Source: CAJBLF01 sp964560855
Lineage (GTDB): Bacteria > Patescibacteriota > Gracilibacteria > Absconditabacterales > Absconditicoccaceae
Assembly (NCBI GenBank): GCA_964560855.1
Contig: CAZLLU010000003.1
Span: forward strand, 1-61,799
Length of the DNA stretch: 61,799 nt
Reading direction: 5' to 3'
Shown here: in pieces, positions 9,198 through 22,800 of the stretch
How positions within the stretch are numbered: position 1 is the first letter of the stretch
Layout: every line of letters begins with the position of its first letter
The notes under the pieces: model-generated
What the model was told of the DNA's origin: nothing
Databases searched by the model: none
What the model saw: the letters and a program-made list of their open reading frames with translations, nothing else
Translations under genes and position numbers: made by a program

Positions 9198-10706
9198 ATG
9201 AAATCCGGATATAAACATACTAACACTCTGATCGTCTGAACTATGTTGCTTGTTTTCCGGCTCGTGATACTCTTTTTGGATGGTACATTTTCCGATCATC
9301 GTCCATCTCCTGTCCAAGAGACTTCAATGTCTGCGTCTGTTATTTTACCTTCCTCAGATCAAGAGATTACTCACACTATTGCACCGGTAGAAGAGGTGAA
9401 CGAGATGGTCACACAAACCGTCCATCAGGAATTGGGCAACTCTGAAATCTTTCAGGATCTTCATGTTTTGGAATATCTGTATACCAAGAATAAGAATCTT
9501 GAATTGCTTCAACCATTGGTAGAAAAATTCCTCCAATATTATCAATTTGATAAAGCCAATCAGTACCTGACGCTTTTGGTAGCAGAGGAGGGTGACTATT
9601 CTAAACTGAAGATTGATCCGCATCAGGTTATTTACACGCGTTTCCATGATTCTAGTATCAGTCTCGACTTGCCTAACGCGCTCGAAGAAACGTTCATTTT
9701 AGTTAAAGATTATAGAACACACAATCTTATCACTGCTGATGATGAAATGTTCTACAAGGGACTCAAATCTTTGCGAGGGTATGATTATGAAACTGCCACT
9801 GCCGCTTTCGGAAAAGTGACAGATGCTCGCTATAAGGATTTCGTTGCTTCCTACGAATCCGCTTTAGCCAATTATGTCAAAATCAAAAATCCTCCTGCAT
9901 ATTACAGAGATGCTTTGGTCTCTTTGTCATTACTCAAAAACTGATATTTCTCTTTTGCTAAAAGGCTCGCGCTTCATGCGTTGAAACAAAACAAAGAATA
10001 TATCCTACCATACCAAGTTCTCGCTTATACCAATTTCCTCATGCACAATCGGGAGGCATCCAAAGATTATTTCCTCAAGCTTGCTGATTTTGATACCGCA
10101 AATGAGTTGCTCTACAAATTCCTCATAGGTGTCTGCTATTACCGATATGGAGATTATGAACAATCCATCATGTATCTCAATCAAGTGACAGATCCTGGTC
10201 TGAAGATTGACGTGTATAGATATATGCTCTTAGGGTATATTCAAATCGGTGACGGTGATAATATGCTTCGTATGCGGCAAAACCTTCTTGGAGAAATCGA
10301 CCTCCAACCTTCTGATTTCGCATTATTCTTCGATCAGATGTTCGCTATCCCATTCCGTACTGCACAGCCGTTTACGCTGTATTCTGAAAATCCGCAAATA
10401 GTTGATCTCTATCTGGGAAAGTGTTCCACTCTTTTCACTGGTAGTCAAGCTGATGTATGTAGCTATGGCCAGGTAGGATTGCAATTAGCAAAACAAAATC
10501 TATCTTCAGTGCATAAACAGCTCTTGATGCTTACGGAAGCATATCATCAGTCTTATCTTTATCATTTGCTCGGCGATTATTATTTTTCTAATAAGCAATA
10601 TAGTCTTGCAAAAGATACGTACGTCAAAGCCTTAAGCATCTGCGACAATTCTACCGAACAAAGTATACTCCAAAATAAGATAACTCAATCATCTGATATG
10701 AAATAG
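9198..10706 (+). CDS. Membrane-anchored TPR-like repeat protein
   Basis: A 502-aa product. The ATG at 9198 (MKSGYKHTNTLIVG) includes an upstream TGA-Gly and gives a basic N-terminus followed by one hydrophobic helix (about residues 11-30), so the rest is likely outside the membrane. The remainder is helical with TPR-like spacing, for example YRYGDYEQSIMYLNQV and YFSNKQYSLAKDTYVKAL, where aromatic/Ala-Leu-Ala positions recur about every 34 residues. A single internal TGA at 9942 splits it in the standard code. It is the first gene of a four-gene plus-strand unit of exported proteins; partner binding is the usual TPR role, but the partner is unknown. Confidence 0.75.
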
Positions 10707-10725
10707 TTTTATCCTTTTTTATTCC

Positions 10726-12159
10726 ATGAAGAAATCCTTCTTGTATGTCATCATATGACTACTGCTCGCTTATGCGGGAGGGTTTTCTTGTACGCATGCT
10801 CAATCCGTCCAATGAACTCAAGGTGATTCACAGGATACTGCTTGTAATAATTCTACTATCTGCGGAACTGCTCCAGAAAAATTTACGCTCATGCTCGATT
10901 TCGTTAGGGAGATGGCCAATAGCATTAAGACAATCGGGACAAAAGGCGATTATCTCTGAGAATACGTCAACCCCAATCGATTCAAGGGAAATGATTTCGA
11001 TCCTCCTGAGATGAAGACTGTCGGTAAGGTAGCCAGGAGTGTAGAACAAAAGCTTAAATTCGGCGCTGCTGCTGCCACCATATTTACCAACATTACCAAT
11101 ATAGGAGGGCTTAAAGACGTTTTTGGGTCTACTATCCTTGCTTTCAAAAATAAGGTATTCTTGAGAGATAGTAAGCTTGTCCAAGAGATGGAGTCTTTGT
11201 TGAGCGATAAAAAATATGAAATCTGACTTTGATGATGACGATATTCTGAGATCAGTCAGGAAAATATGGCTATCATGGATACTATTATGAAATCATACAA
11301 AAACAAATGATTATTTTCTGATTATTCCCTGACGAAGTGAGTGACTTACAACAATATCACCTCTCTTCTCACGAGAATGCTTTCTTCCATGAAGAGCTTT
11401 GTTTATAGCAACAGTCAATTCGATGAAAGCAATAAGATAAAAGATGAATATGTTGAAATCACTTTCGCTCCTGATGTAAAAAATTCTATTGAGAGAGAGT
11501 ATATTTGCGTGGATGTCTGTGATAAGAACAAAACATCTAACCAATCTTTTCTACAGATTTTCAAGACAAAGTTCGACACGTCATTGTCTGATAACAAAAA
11601 AATATTCATGGATGCAGTAAAGAGGTTAGGCACATTATTCTCTAAGGAAAAACAACAGGACGATGAAGCATACCAAAATAGGGAATACGATCTTCTCATG
11701 GCTACTTATGGTCAATCCAAGAGAAAAGATGGTGTCTTCTTAAATCGCATTGATTTCAATTATGATGATAATGTCGATTTCTCAGAAATATGATCTGTCA
11801 TGAGATCATGGAAAATGGTTCCCAATACTGTTGCTGATCAGATTGATGAAATAAAAAGTGCTCAAGAGGATCTTGTATCGAATGTTTCGGATGATCCTAC
11901 TTCTTTGAAAGGAGATGAATATTTTGAACAAGAGCTTCTTTCTTATGTCTTTGATGTATTTCAGCAGCAGCAGATCGATCATGATCTTACCGCATATCAT
12001 GAAATCAAGGATGTCACTCCTGCATTCAATATCATTTGACAGCAGATCTATGTCATCAAAAATGAGATCATAGGCGACAAAGATAAGGATAATTCTCTCG
12101 TGAAGAATCTCTGAGAAGCGTGTGAAACCCAATGCGGCAGATGATGAACTTGCCGATAA
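10726..12159 (+). CDS. Secreted hypothetical protein (477 aa)
   Basis: Not recognised as a known family. The N-terminus MKKSFLYVIIGLLLAYAGG is a signal peptide with a likely cut after THA. The mature part is mostly helical and charged, with a moderately hydrophobic stretch around residues 105-130 and two Cys pairs early (ACNNSTICG). It ends in a Cys-rich tail ACETQCGRGGTCR, where the final Gly-Gly is TGA-TGA. At least a dozen TGA codons are in frame, including three consecutive ones near 11229-11237 that make a Gly-Gly-Gly linker. The only TAA/TAG is at 12157-12159. It follows the TPR gene by 19 bp. Confidence 0.7.
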
Positions 12160-12182
12160 TCTTTTATCTCTTTTTATCTTTC

Positions 12183-13394
12183 ATGATTGGTGTGAGAAAA
12201 CAACGGACCTATCTCTTCATGACAGCGATACTCGTCGCTGGTGCGTTCTTTTCTCATACTCGTGTTTTCGCTTCGGAATATTCCGATTATATCAAAGATA
12301 TATCATCAGAATTCAATATGGATTTGAAAAATGCTGATATTGATCATGCTGTCCCTAAGGTGATAGAGAAATACTGTTCTACTGTACTTTCCAAGTATTC
12401 ATCATTTGTGGACAATGGTTATTCTTATGATGCTAGACAATCGGCATTTGTTTATCTGCTTTGTAAGACAGTTGGTAAAGAAGGCTGATCTTCTATTAAA
12501 CCAGAATATTTCTCTCTTTCTGATTTTTCCGTGTTAGGATTACAAGATATCCCTGATGAAAATTATCCTATAGATTATTGCTCTTCTATGGATAATGATT
12601 GTAATCTTTCTTCTAAATTGCCTGAACTCTTCAATATGATTGTTTCTGATTATGTGAATATGAAGCAGGCCAATATCTATGGATTGGTCTGGAATTTCTC
12701 TACCGAAGAGGATATGGAGGCTCAGATAAATATCTTTTCCCTTGCTCATTTTAATATCAAACTTTGTGAAAAAGAAGAGCGTACCTATGATGCTACCTGT
12801 CGTGCCATGAAATGATATCTCAAGAATGCGCGTAATCTGCTTAGCGATGTTCGTGTTTTTAATATCTCAGATATTCTCGCAGTTGTAAAACCTCGTGTCC
12901 AGCTCAATGCAAAAAACGTTTTTGAAATTCCTTATTCTAAAACATCTATTTTACCTGCTGGATCTCTAAAAGATTGTGCTTCGGATAAAGGAACTATGGA
13001 TAGTGATATATTCCTTTGTTGACTCTATGGCGATACCGCTACTTCTATCGATTCTTTTACCAATCTTCTCTATAACGAGCTCTTCTTTTATCGCTTATTC
13101 ATGGCGGACTATCTCCTTAACTTACAGAAACATACTAGCATCCTTTCTCAAAATACGTATGTCAAAAACTATTCCACTATCTCCAAAAATTTCAATTCCC
13201 AATATAATCGATCCAAAGAGGCTCTTTCCCTGACTTTGAGGATGATGCGCGATACGTATACGGCATATCCGCTTCATATAGGTTTCCTTATGTATCAAGA
13301 GGATCTCAAAGGTTTCGGAAAACTCTTGTCCAAAATAGCGACCCCGATATATACTTTATATGATAAGCTGAGAAATGTTCAAAAGCCTAAGTAG
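12183..13394 (+). CDS. Secreted hypothetical protein
   Basis: No family recognised. The ATG at 12183 gives MIGVRKQRTYLFMTAILVAG followed by a cut site after RVFA, a good signal peptide, and begins 23 nt after the preceding stop. An in-frame ATG at 12132 would overlap that gene. The mature protein is about 380 aa with paired cysteines (YCSSMDNDC, ATCRAMKG, DCASDKG, FLCG) and a mainly helical C-terminal half. Three TGA codons are read as Gly. Its last 20 nt overlap the start of the next gene. The Cys distribution suggests extracellular disulfides. Confidence 0.65.
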
Positions 13395-15486
13395 AACATA
13401 TCTAACGCTCTGCGTCCTGCTTGTCGGAACTTGTTCCCGGGTTTTTGGTATTGATTTTTCTCAGGCACTTTCTCAGGCAAATGATAGATCGCTTTCTATC
13501 TCATCTATCTTTGAAGGCGAGTCTTCAGTGAGTAACTTGTACACCAAAGCATTGAAACTGGTGAAGGATAGGGAAGTAACTTCCACTACATCATCATTGG
13601 ATAATCTGATTGATTATTATTCCGATTGTCCTGCTGCGACACAGTCTGATTTCATCAACATCCTCTACAATTACAACACATCATTTAAGAATACTTTTAC
13701 ACAGATTCTGCCTAAAGGCGTCAAATATCCAACTTCTGATGAGATTACAGCTAGTTATGCAAAATTCCTTCGTTGTAAGAATGGCATTAATTATAATCCC
13801 GATACTGCTTCAATTGATCAGATACAAGAAATAAATACCAAGATAAACAATATTTATTATGACCATTACAAGAATTTCTATCAAATTACCTCTATCGATA
13901 ATATCAATTTCTGATCCGATTTTTTCCGGAATGGAACGTTGGATGACAGTGATTTCGATCTGCTTGTCGATATCAATGCTATAGGAAAACTCATGTTTGA
14001 GGAATTCAAAGAAACGCCTGAGGTGCTTTTCTATAGGCTTCCTAAAATTGATCAGACATCCACCCAAGCATGAGCGGATCTTTCTACCTTGGATGATCAG
14101 AGTTCGTATATGGTAGGTAGTGCATGATCTGCAACTTCTTCCTCTCCCCTGTCTTTATGAGTGTCTGTTTTGTTAAACACAAATTCTAATTCAGCTGTGC
14201 TTAATTCGAATGATGTTGGTCTTCACACAACTGATTCATGAATATCTCAACAAGTTTCTGCCAAAAAAGAGGATCCTTCTGTTTCATTTGAATGAGATAA
14301 GGAGATTCAGGATCTTATTCAGAGCACTACTACTACGACATCAACCATCGTCGGTTCATCGCTTGTATTGTGAAATCAATGCCTTTCTTGAATAGATGCT
14401 GAAACTGTCACTGTGACAGAGCAACAGGTCCAATATCAAACACCAGAGCTATATATCGAGGATATCAATAATTTCATAGCAACTGCCAGTACGGATGATG
14501 TTGTTATGGATCACCTTACAGATGTATTCCATAAAAATAATCCTTTACTTTCTGGTGCAAGCACTTCAGATTCTGGATATGCTTCCCAGATAGCTGGTGT
14601 TTATGCTGAAAAAATCTTTGGAGATCCTCAGCCAGGAAGCTGTGAGTATGGTTGTCAGGGACTTTCTGTCAAGGAACAGGCCCAGTGTGAGGTTTCTTGT
14701 GTTTCTTCGTGTATCAAACAATGCGATGATGTTTCTGGTATACAGAACAAGGCAATCTGTGTCTCAGATTGTACGTGTATGTTGATAGCATGACCAAATG
14801 GCTTATGACGAGAAAAAGTCGAGGATATGTTCCGTATCAAGTTCTGCAAGGTCCCTGTACAGACCAAAACCGTCAATCCGGGAAAAAAGGTATTCAGTAT
14901 CCAGGCCATTTTCCAAGAGATATCCGATGTCCTTCAGTGATTGAGGGATAGCGGTCAGATGACCGAATTTTCCGAAACCAAGGAATTCCTTGACGGAAAT
15001 ATTAAGATCAAATTCGCCGATAATTTCGCATTCAAAGTCCTTGTTTGATTCAAACCTGTGTTTGCACAGAAGAGTGCTGCTATAGCCGCTAAAGAACAGG
15101 AAAAAGTCACTACAGATCTGAATACTGCAATCCTTGGCATGAATACTGCTAATCCAGATACCGATGATTATAATAAATATATTGTCATAGCGGATCCTGT
15201 CAAAACAGCTGCTTATGCTGAATTTGCTGAGACACTCGAAGATATCGAGGAGAATATCAATAGTTTCGAGGCGGTGAGTGTTGCTGCAAAGAATCTTGAA
15301 GCTTCGCCACGTATAAGAAATACTCTTCTGTATAACGAACAGAAAACTCAGTATATTGATTTCATCAATACCACGATAACATTTCTCAAGGAAAACCAAT
15401 CTTTCTGGGAAAACATGAGGCAGGTGTTACGCGATATGAATGCTACGAGTGCCACCCTTGTAGAAAGTATCAAAAATAGCAAATAA
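13375..15486 (+). CDS. Large secreted protein with a Cys-rich motif (703 aa)
   Basis: No family recognised. A signal peptide (MFKSLSRTYLTLCVLLVGTC, cut after RVFG) is followed by a Ser/Thr-rich, low-complexity stretch around residues 240-340. A Cys cluster lies near residues 420-465 (CEYGCQG, CEVSCVSSCIKQC, CVSDCTC), like a small disulfide-knotted domain. A helical C-terminal region with coiled-coil character follows. More than a dozen in-frame TGA codons are concentrated in the Ser/Thr-rich part, making Ala-Gly-Ser-type linkers. It ends 5 bp before the stop of the converging pilin gene, so the two units are packed tail to tail. Confidence 0.7.
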
Positions 15487-15491
15487 TATCC

Positions 15492-15968
15492 TTATGATAG
15501 GAATGCACTGGTCAATAATTTCATGATAGCATATGAGAACGTTACTATCAAAACTCCTATGATTGCGTTGATGATCGCTGTTTTTCCTTTTCCCATGTTT
15601 CCTGAGGAGAATACACTAGTCGCATAGAGGTATCCTGCATAAATAATCATGACTACACCTATAACTATTCCTATTTGCGACAAAAATCTCACTAAGTATA
15701 CTATATAATCCAGTAAGGTATCCCACGTCATGATTCCGGATGCTAATTGATCGCCTACCTTTCCTGACATCGACATCGCTGTAGCTTCTTTGTTATAGAC
15801 ATCCCAAACACTTCCTCCTTTTGCTCCTACACCACTTACTGCTTGAATCACTGCACTTGGATCAGTTGCTTCAGGGATAATCTCATAATCGTTATTCGTC
15901 TGTGCGAAGGTGTTGATAGGTACTATCGCTGCTCACAAGAGCATACCGATAAGAAACGTTTTTTTCAT
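15492..15968 (-). CDS. Two-helix pilin of the T4SS_pilin / Mbov_0395 type
   Basis: The 158-aa product has a signal peptide (MKKTFLIGMLLGAAIVP, cut after TFA) and a short polar region. Two C-terminal transmembrane helices follow (LSQIGIVIGVVMIIYAGYLY and INAIIGVLIVTFSYAIMKLL), separated by a short SSGNMGKGK loop. This layout is typical of the small pilin-like proteins linked to type IV secretion in CPR bacteria and mycoplasmas. One TGA is in the signal peptide. It is the last gene of the giant-protein operon, 26 bp after its neighbour. A second protein of the same design lies at 36969-37622. Confidence 0.75.
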
Positions 15969-15994
15969 TGTTGCTGATATAAGAGGATAAATGC

Positions 15995-16876
15995 TTATTT
16001 ATTGCATGTTTTTGATGCTGCAGCTTGTTGAACTATGGTTTGGAAGAAATCCTTTACGTTGGTAATGATTTTCCACAACCCCATCAGTTTTTCTTCTATA
16101 AAGTATGTTTTGGCATATGCTTCCGTCGTCTTGTTTAGGAGTTGCGATGATTGTTTGAGCATAACTAGTTTGATATATGCTTGTTCTTTATCTACTCTTT
16201 CATTGACCAAATTCTTACATTTTTTAAATATGCTATTATCTTCAAACTCTCATCATATATCGGTCTTTTTGTCCTGGATCTCTTCGTAAATATCTTTCAT
16301 AAGTCTACATACGGTATTATATCTATCAGCTAGAGAAAATCCTGATGTATTTTCACCTCCAAAAAGTTTTTTGACGGTATCCATGTCTTTTGTAGCTTTT
16401 TTATGGAGTGTTCGATATTTTATGAATTCCTCCTTGACCGTGCTTGCTTGTTCGCCATTGGTGTTGTTGGCTAATTTTGTGATAGCATCCCTTCGAGTTT
16501 TTCCCGCTTTATCTACAGGCAAATCATATACCAGTTTTCCTGGGACACCGTCCAATCTTCTCATAGTCACATCTATCAGATGGTCGAAGAGATACGGGCT
16601 TTGCGGGTAAGTTTTTTCTGGTGGTAATTTTTTTACTAGTGTAGCTGAACATTGTATTTTTTTTTGGTTGCAGCAGTATGCCTGCAAATGGAGGATTGCT
16701 TTTGCAAATGCTTCCTGAGGTAGTACACCCGAATAGTTCATGATACTATAGAGCCTCATGGATCCTATAGCTTCTTTTTCTGTTACGATATTGCAATCGT
16801 TGAGCGTATCATCGGCAAAAGCTCCGCCTATCATGGCTATCATACTGATGATTATCCCTAGAGATGTCTTTTTCAT
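15995..16876 (-). CDS. Secreted Cys-containing hypothetical protein (293 aa)
   Basis: No family recognised. The signal peptide is MKKTSLGIIISMIAMIGGAFA. The mature protein contains NDC, AYCCNQKKIQC, VCRL and KKCKN cysteines and is largely helical and basic. Tandem TGA codons at 16247-16252 give Gly-Gly after KKTDI; a standard-code reading would split it in two. It lies between the giant surface-protein gene (22 bp upstream) and the pilin gene (26 bp downstream) in one operon, so a role in the same envelope structure is a reasonable inference. Confidence 0.65.
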
Positions 16877-16898
16877 AGCTTTTGTTTCAGATAAAATA

Positions 16899-19800
16899 TT
16901 ATTTCTCTGTTGGTTTGATTTTTAAAGTAAGGCTGACGATATTGTTGCCTGATTGATCTTTGATGGTATATGTAGTGTTTTTTGTCTCCTTATCAAATAC
17001 ATATGCGCCCATCAGCGAGCTTGCATATGCTCCCGGTATATAGATTGATCATTCTTGGTTCATATAGATCACACAATCATTCTTGATATTTTTGATGCAG
17101 TATCCACCATCGAATGTTCCAAAATTCTGTCCATCTAGCAAGAGCTGTTCGTATTGTGGTTTATTCTGGTGCATCTGGATGTTGCTGATACTTTCTACTG
17201 GTAATACAAGATGGAAGAGCGTGATATTGTTCACGACATCTCTCAGTTCGATGACTGGTATGTGTGTCGTCAAACTCAGATGAAGCGCTACTTTGTTTTC
17301 GTATCATGGATTGATAGTGATTTCTCCTGTCTTTGGATCTAGTTTTGCAATTTCGTTGCCTTGGTTATCATAAATACCTATCTCGTTTCCTCGCGTAAAG
17401 ATGCCGCCTGTGATTATCGTTTGGTTCGGCGATAGCTCAAATCCTCATTTACTATTCTGGTTCGTTCCTTCTAGATTGCTCCGTATGCTGTTTCTCAGTC
17501 TTTGGAATATCACTAGTCATTCATCCATATCGTTACTGATCTTCGCTATGATGTCTGCTGTCTTTTCTCCGCTTTTTTTGACGTCGATTACTTCGATATC
17601 TGGGATCTTGATATTTACGGTCACTATCTCTTTGGCGATATTATCATTTTCATCGATTGCTATAAATTCAAATGTTTGTTGATCTGTTCCTGTGAAGAAG
17701 AGGCCTCCGAAGTTCACCATTCCTGTCTGTGAGTCATTTTGTTTATCTATATAGGTGATGCCGTCTTTTTTTACGATCATCCTTGAGACAATCACATTAT
17801 CGGTCCATGTCGCTTTAAGTGTGTAATTAGTATTTATATATCCCTCGTGTGTATTTCCTGTGCTTATCGCTTGATTCGTCAGATTTCTCCATAATACAAC
17901 ATCACCTACAGGTGCTGTCACATCGCCAAGATTCTGGACTCCTGCTACGGTCTGGTTGGATCGAGGCGATGATTTTTTGTAGAGCGTGAATTTTTTGCGT
18001 TGGTTGCTAGTCAGCTCATCTTGGCTTATCGTCAATGCTGCGACGTTCGCATACAATCGTTTTCTTGGCATATCCTTTAATGTCACTGTAATCTTGCTCT
18101 GTGCAGGATCATAGTATTCCACTGCGAGAATCGAATCTCCCAATTCGACATTAATCGGTCTCTTGACCATATTGCTATCTACGGTTATCAATCATCTTTC
18201 GTATTCTGTCTCTTTTGGTAATACGATGATGTATTCTGGTCTTTTCGGGAAGAAATTCCGGAAACTTGTAGAAGCGTCCTTATCGTCAATTTTATCTGTA
18301 AGTTGTATAATATATCCATCTGTTTCTTCTCCTAGTGTCTTGCTGTTTTTCCGTGAGAATTGTAGTGTGTCGAATGTCTGTCCGTTTGTTTTGAATTCTT
18401 TTACTTCTTTGTTTTTGTCTACCACCTTTATACTGATATTTCCGATATCCATATATCCATATGCATCGCTATTGTCCCATACTTGTTCGAGCGATGATAT
18501 GTATCGATTTCGCGGATGTTCTTTTGCATAACTATAGAATTCATTTGATGTTTTTTTCGTTAGACTATTTCCTCATTGCGAAAGATGTTCATCTTTTTGA
18601 TCTGCGTACTTCACGAATATACTATTTTCGTTGTACATGATGATATCGTCTTTTTTGTCGTTGTTGAGATCTATATCTGTGGTATAGTTCTGCTGTATAT
18701 CTTCTATGTGCGTAGAAGATGTCACCGTATTCACTGCTACATCATCTCCTGTTGTGTCGTTCTGTGATGGTACGAAGATACCTTGTACATAAGCAGATAG
18801 ATCGCTTGCGTAATTATTCTGGCTTTCATTATTTTCACAATTTGTGCATCATTGTGATTGTGCGAGTAGTGGCTCATCTTCATAAGCCAATAACGCTTCA
18901 TCGATACCTTCTTTGGTTGTTTCCAAATATTTTTTGGACTTTTCGTAGGTCGATTGACTCATGTTCAGTTTTTCAGGACCATCCGTATTGATTGCATAGA
19001 GATATCCTTCCACCATTCTTTTGTTGAGATCGAGGTAGGTCTTGGTAGGATCTTCCTGAGATTGTAAAATATTTTTTGTGTGATTATCTATCGTCAATAG
19101 CGGAGTAGTGAATTCTGCGGATACCGTATCATCGTTTACGAGTACAACATCATTTCCTTTTAGTTTTTCTATGAAGCTATCATATGATTTGATCTCTTTC
19201 AATCTTTCCTGATTTTTTTCTTTCTGTTCTCCGATGATGCTTTGCGCTGCGTTCTCTACTTTCTTGATTTGCTCTGTAGCAGGCGCTATGATGGACTTAT
19301 TCTCTACGGTAGCCAAAATCGTCTTCACTCTGTCGTTCATTGTCTTGTCCGTGATTGTGCTGTTTTGGAAGCTCAGCAATCCTTGTTTTAGCTCTTTCTG
19401 GATGGTTCTATAGTCTTGCATTCCGCTTTCTTCTATAGTATTGTATCCATTGAAATTGATATCCTGATTCAATTTTTCCACTCGTTCGAATCATGTGTCC
19501 GTGACGACGTTGTTGTTTAAGAAATCGGTCGTTTGTTCCATTGTTTTATTTATAGGTGCCTCTATGCCTTTGGAGACGATAGCATTGCTTGCGCTCGCTA
19601 TATTGTCGAGGACATCATATACACCATCGAAGTTGAATTTGAGGGTGAGATATGCGTCAAGTTTTCGATCGAATCATTGTAATGGAGGATCCTTGTATTT
19701 TGTCGTCAGATTAAAGGTATCAAAAATAGGTACATTCCGCGTCCTTTGCGTTATCTGCTCTATTTTACCTTTGACGGATTTTTCTCCGACCAATCCGATT

Positions 19801-22800
19801 CCTCATTTCACGATACAGAAAATCTTTCCTATGAAATCAGCCACTTTGAGTACACCATTGATTTCAGGGAGTATCTTAGGGATTTTTGGAGCAGGAGGCA
19901 ACACTGGCAGATCTATATCTACGCTCGGTATGAATGATGGTGGTTTCGGTAGGGTAGGAGGTTCCGGTATCACTGGTATCGTCGGCATCGACATACCTCC
20001 CATAAAGTTCATATCCAAGCCGTAGCTGCTCATGATATCTCGGTTTACTTCTACTGTCGGAGGCTCCGGCAGATCTGGTAGCTGTGGAAGCGGTATTTTT
20101 ACCGGCACGAAATTTACTTTCGGTAAGGTGATATTCATACCAAGATCTATATGTGACATATCCATGTAGATGCTCGGTATCTTGAAACTTGGTATAGGGA
20201 ATATAGGAAGTTTAGGACAGAGGAATGATAAACTACATGAGAATGATCCATAGTTATCATTGCTACATTTCGAGCATTTCTCTGATCGATTCACTGAGAA
20301 GTCTATGATCGCTTGTCGTGTCTTGATTGCTCCGACTAACGTGACGATAGCATCGACATATGATGAAAATCTATTCGCGTTCGTATTCAATCGATAGGTC
20401 GTGGAATCCATGAATTCCGAAAGTATCGCTGAAATCTCCGTCAGATATCTGTCCGTGATATGTGTCCGTTCATAGAGTTGTGTAGGGAATTGCTTATATT
20501 GCTCGAGGACGTTGATATTCTGTTTTACCGATTGGATTAGGCTGGCCGTATTTTCCTTGAAGCTCAGGAATGTATTGACGCTTCCTACGATGTTTGAACA
20601 TTGCTTCAGATTCTTTATTTTGTATCCAGCCATATCAAGCAACTCTTGATTTTTGAAATCATCATTTCCTACAATCGTTTTTTTTCATTGGAGATATGCT
20701 TCTATCGAAGTCCGTGTTGGCAGCGATGCTACCGCTGTAATGGTATGTGTCAGATTGAGACCAATATTTGCCATGTCTGCGCCCATCTGTTGTCGTGTCT
20801 TATTCTCGTTGTCTGGCAATTCTACGATTTTCTGCATTAACACCTTTTCTCCGTCAAGCAATTTCCTGATTTTTTGGTCGTCTATGCTCGCTTGTTGTGC
20901 GGAAATTGTGGCTATCATTTTCTGTGCCTCTTCCTTGGATGTCGTTCAGCAGAGTGCAAGCATCTCATTGAATATCGCTGTTCGATCTTGTAATATCTGT
21001 GCGTTTTTGTCTATCCACAGAGTGAGATAACTTTGATAGTTTTTGATATCGTCGCTGGTGAGTGCTGGTATCTTTATATTGATATCTTTGGTGTCTATAT
21101 TTACGAGCGGTACTTCCTGGAAGATTTTCTGTACAGCTTCAAATGGATTGCTTGCATATTTTTTACTGATACTATTTATTTGCTGTTTGGAAAGATATTT
21201 CGTCCAAGGTACTATGCCTCCTGACGCATTTTCACCTGTAGCATTCGGCGTAAGATTGATTGCATTTGCATCGGAGACTTGTGTATATCCTGCTTGTTGA
21301 TCTTGCCTGTTTATTTCTTCGTAGGTATTTGCTAGATTGCCGATTTTGTCGAATCCTTGGAATACTGTCGTAACGTCTGGAAGATCGAGTTGGACCGTCA
21401 TTTTGGTCAGATTGTTTTGTATATATTGTATCTGTCTGGTGGATCGATCCTTGACTACACATTGTACCAATCCTTTGGTTTTTCCTCCTATGATTTTGAG
21501 ATCTATTTTTTCTCCTTTTTTGAGTTCGTATCCATCATAGATATCCGTATCTCAAGCAGTGCTCGTTACGGTTATCGGTTCATAATCAATTTCTACGAGA
21601 CCTCAAAAATTACCCTGGGTTGTCGCCATGGATCAATAATATGGTGTATCATCTTGTACTCCGGCTGAGACGATCTCAAACGGTGCGCTTGGTGCCATTA
21701 CGATTTCAGCTTTGCCAGAATCTTCATTGAAGACTACCGTTTCATTGACTTGCGGAGGATTATTGCAGACGCCATTTCTTGCTGCATTGACAAAATTATT
21801 GCTTTGTGTATCTTTTTTAGGTCCGGAATACTCTGGATCTGGTGTTTCCTTTGGACATCGGGAGATTGGCGGTGTAGCAAATACAATACAGTTTCCTCCT
21901 ATATCACCGAATGGCTTAGGTAATTTTACTCCTAGCGAGTACGGTCAGAAACACATAGCTATTCCCATACCGAGTGTTAGTGTAGGCGCCATATAGAGCC
22001 TGAATTGTGATGTTGATCATCAAAATATTCCACCTGCTCAGTTTGGTGATGGAGCACCTACAACTGCAAAAGGAGGTAGTGGTCCAGATGGTGTTGTAGG
22101 GAATGAAAATAATGGTAATCCTTTCCCTAATGTCTGATTCAATAGTTTAAATGGTATATAGAGTGGATTTGGTGCTTTCGGTACACATCAGAATATGTGA
22201 TAATTTCCTGGTGCTAAGAATGCTTGATTGAACGGTACTGGTATGCCTTGGCATCCATTATTACCGAGCGAAAATCCTTGGCAAAGTCCATCGAGTGCTT
22301 CGTCTATTTTTTTGGATACCTTGCTTGTAGCTGCATCGATGAAATTCATATTCAGATTAATGCCACCTCCTTGGCTAGCCATCCAACTGAAGAGGCCGGT
22401 AAGCATAGCTTTTGGTGTCAACATATTGATGCTCTGTCGATTTTCCATGGACATACCAGGAAGCTCTTTGATATCATCCAATCCTTGTGCGTCTGCTATT
22501 TCATCCATGGTTTCATCGAGAGTTCTCTTTAATGAATTTTGTGCTCCGCTATAATACTGATCTATCTCTTCCTGAATATCATCGAAGAATTCTTCATAGG
22601 TCCTTTTTTGTGCTGTCTTTTCATTGAAGAGGAGTCGTCTACCTTTTTGACATGGGTCTGTGTTAGCGATGATGATTTCTGGATAGTTGTCCTTTTTCTT
22701 ATTTTCGTCAGTGAATTCTATATCGTCGACCTCTATCTTGGTGACGTCTTGTTGTTGATATTTCACCATATAGGAGAAACTCAATTTCGCTCAAGAGCTT

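Noticed and set aside
9354..9647. 97-aa minus-strand frame opposite the TPR-like gene
   Set aside because: Antisense to a long open frame with a signal anchor and repeats; no support for coding.
19495..20025. 176-aa plus-strand frame inside the giant gene
   Set aside because: Antisense to the giant gene; its composition mirrors the Pro-rich region read backwards.
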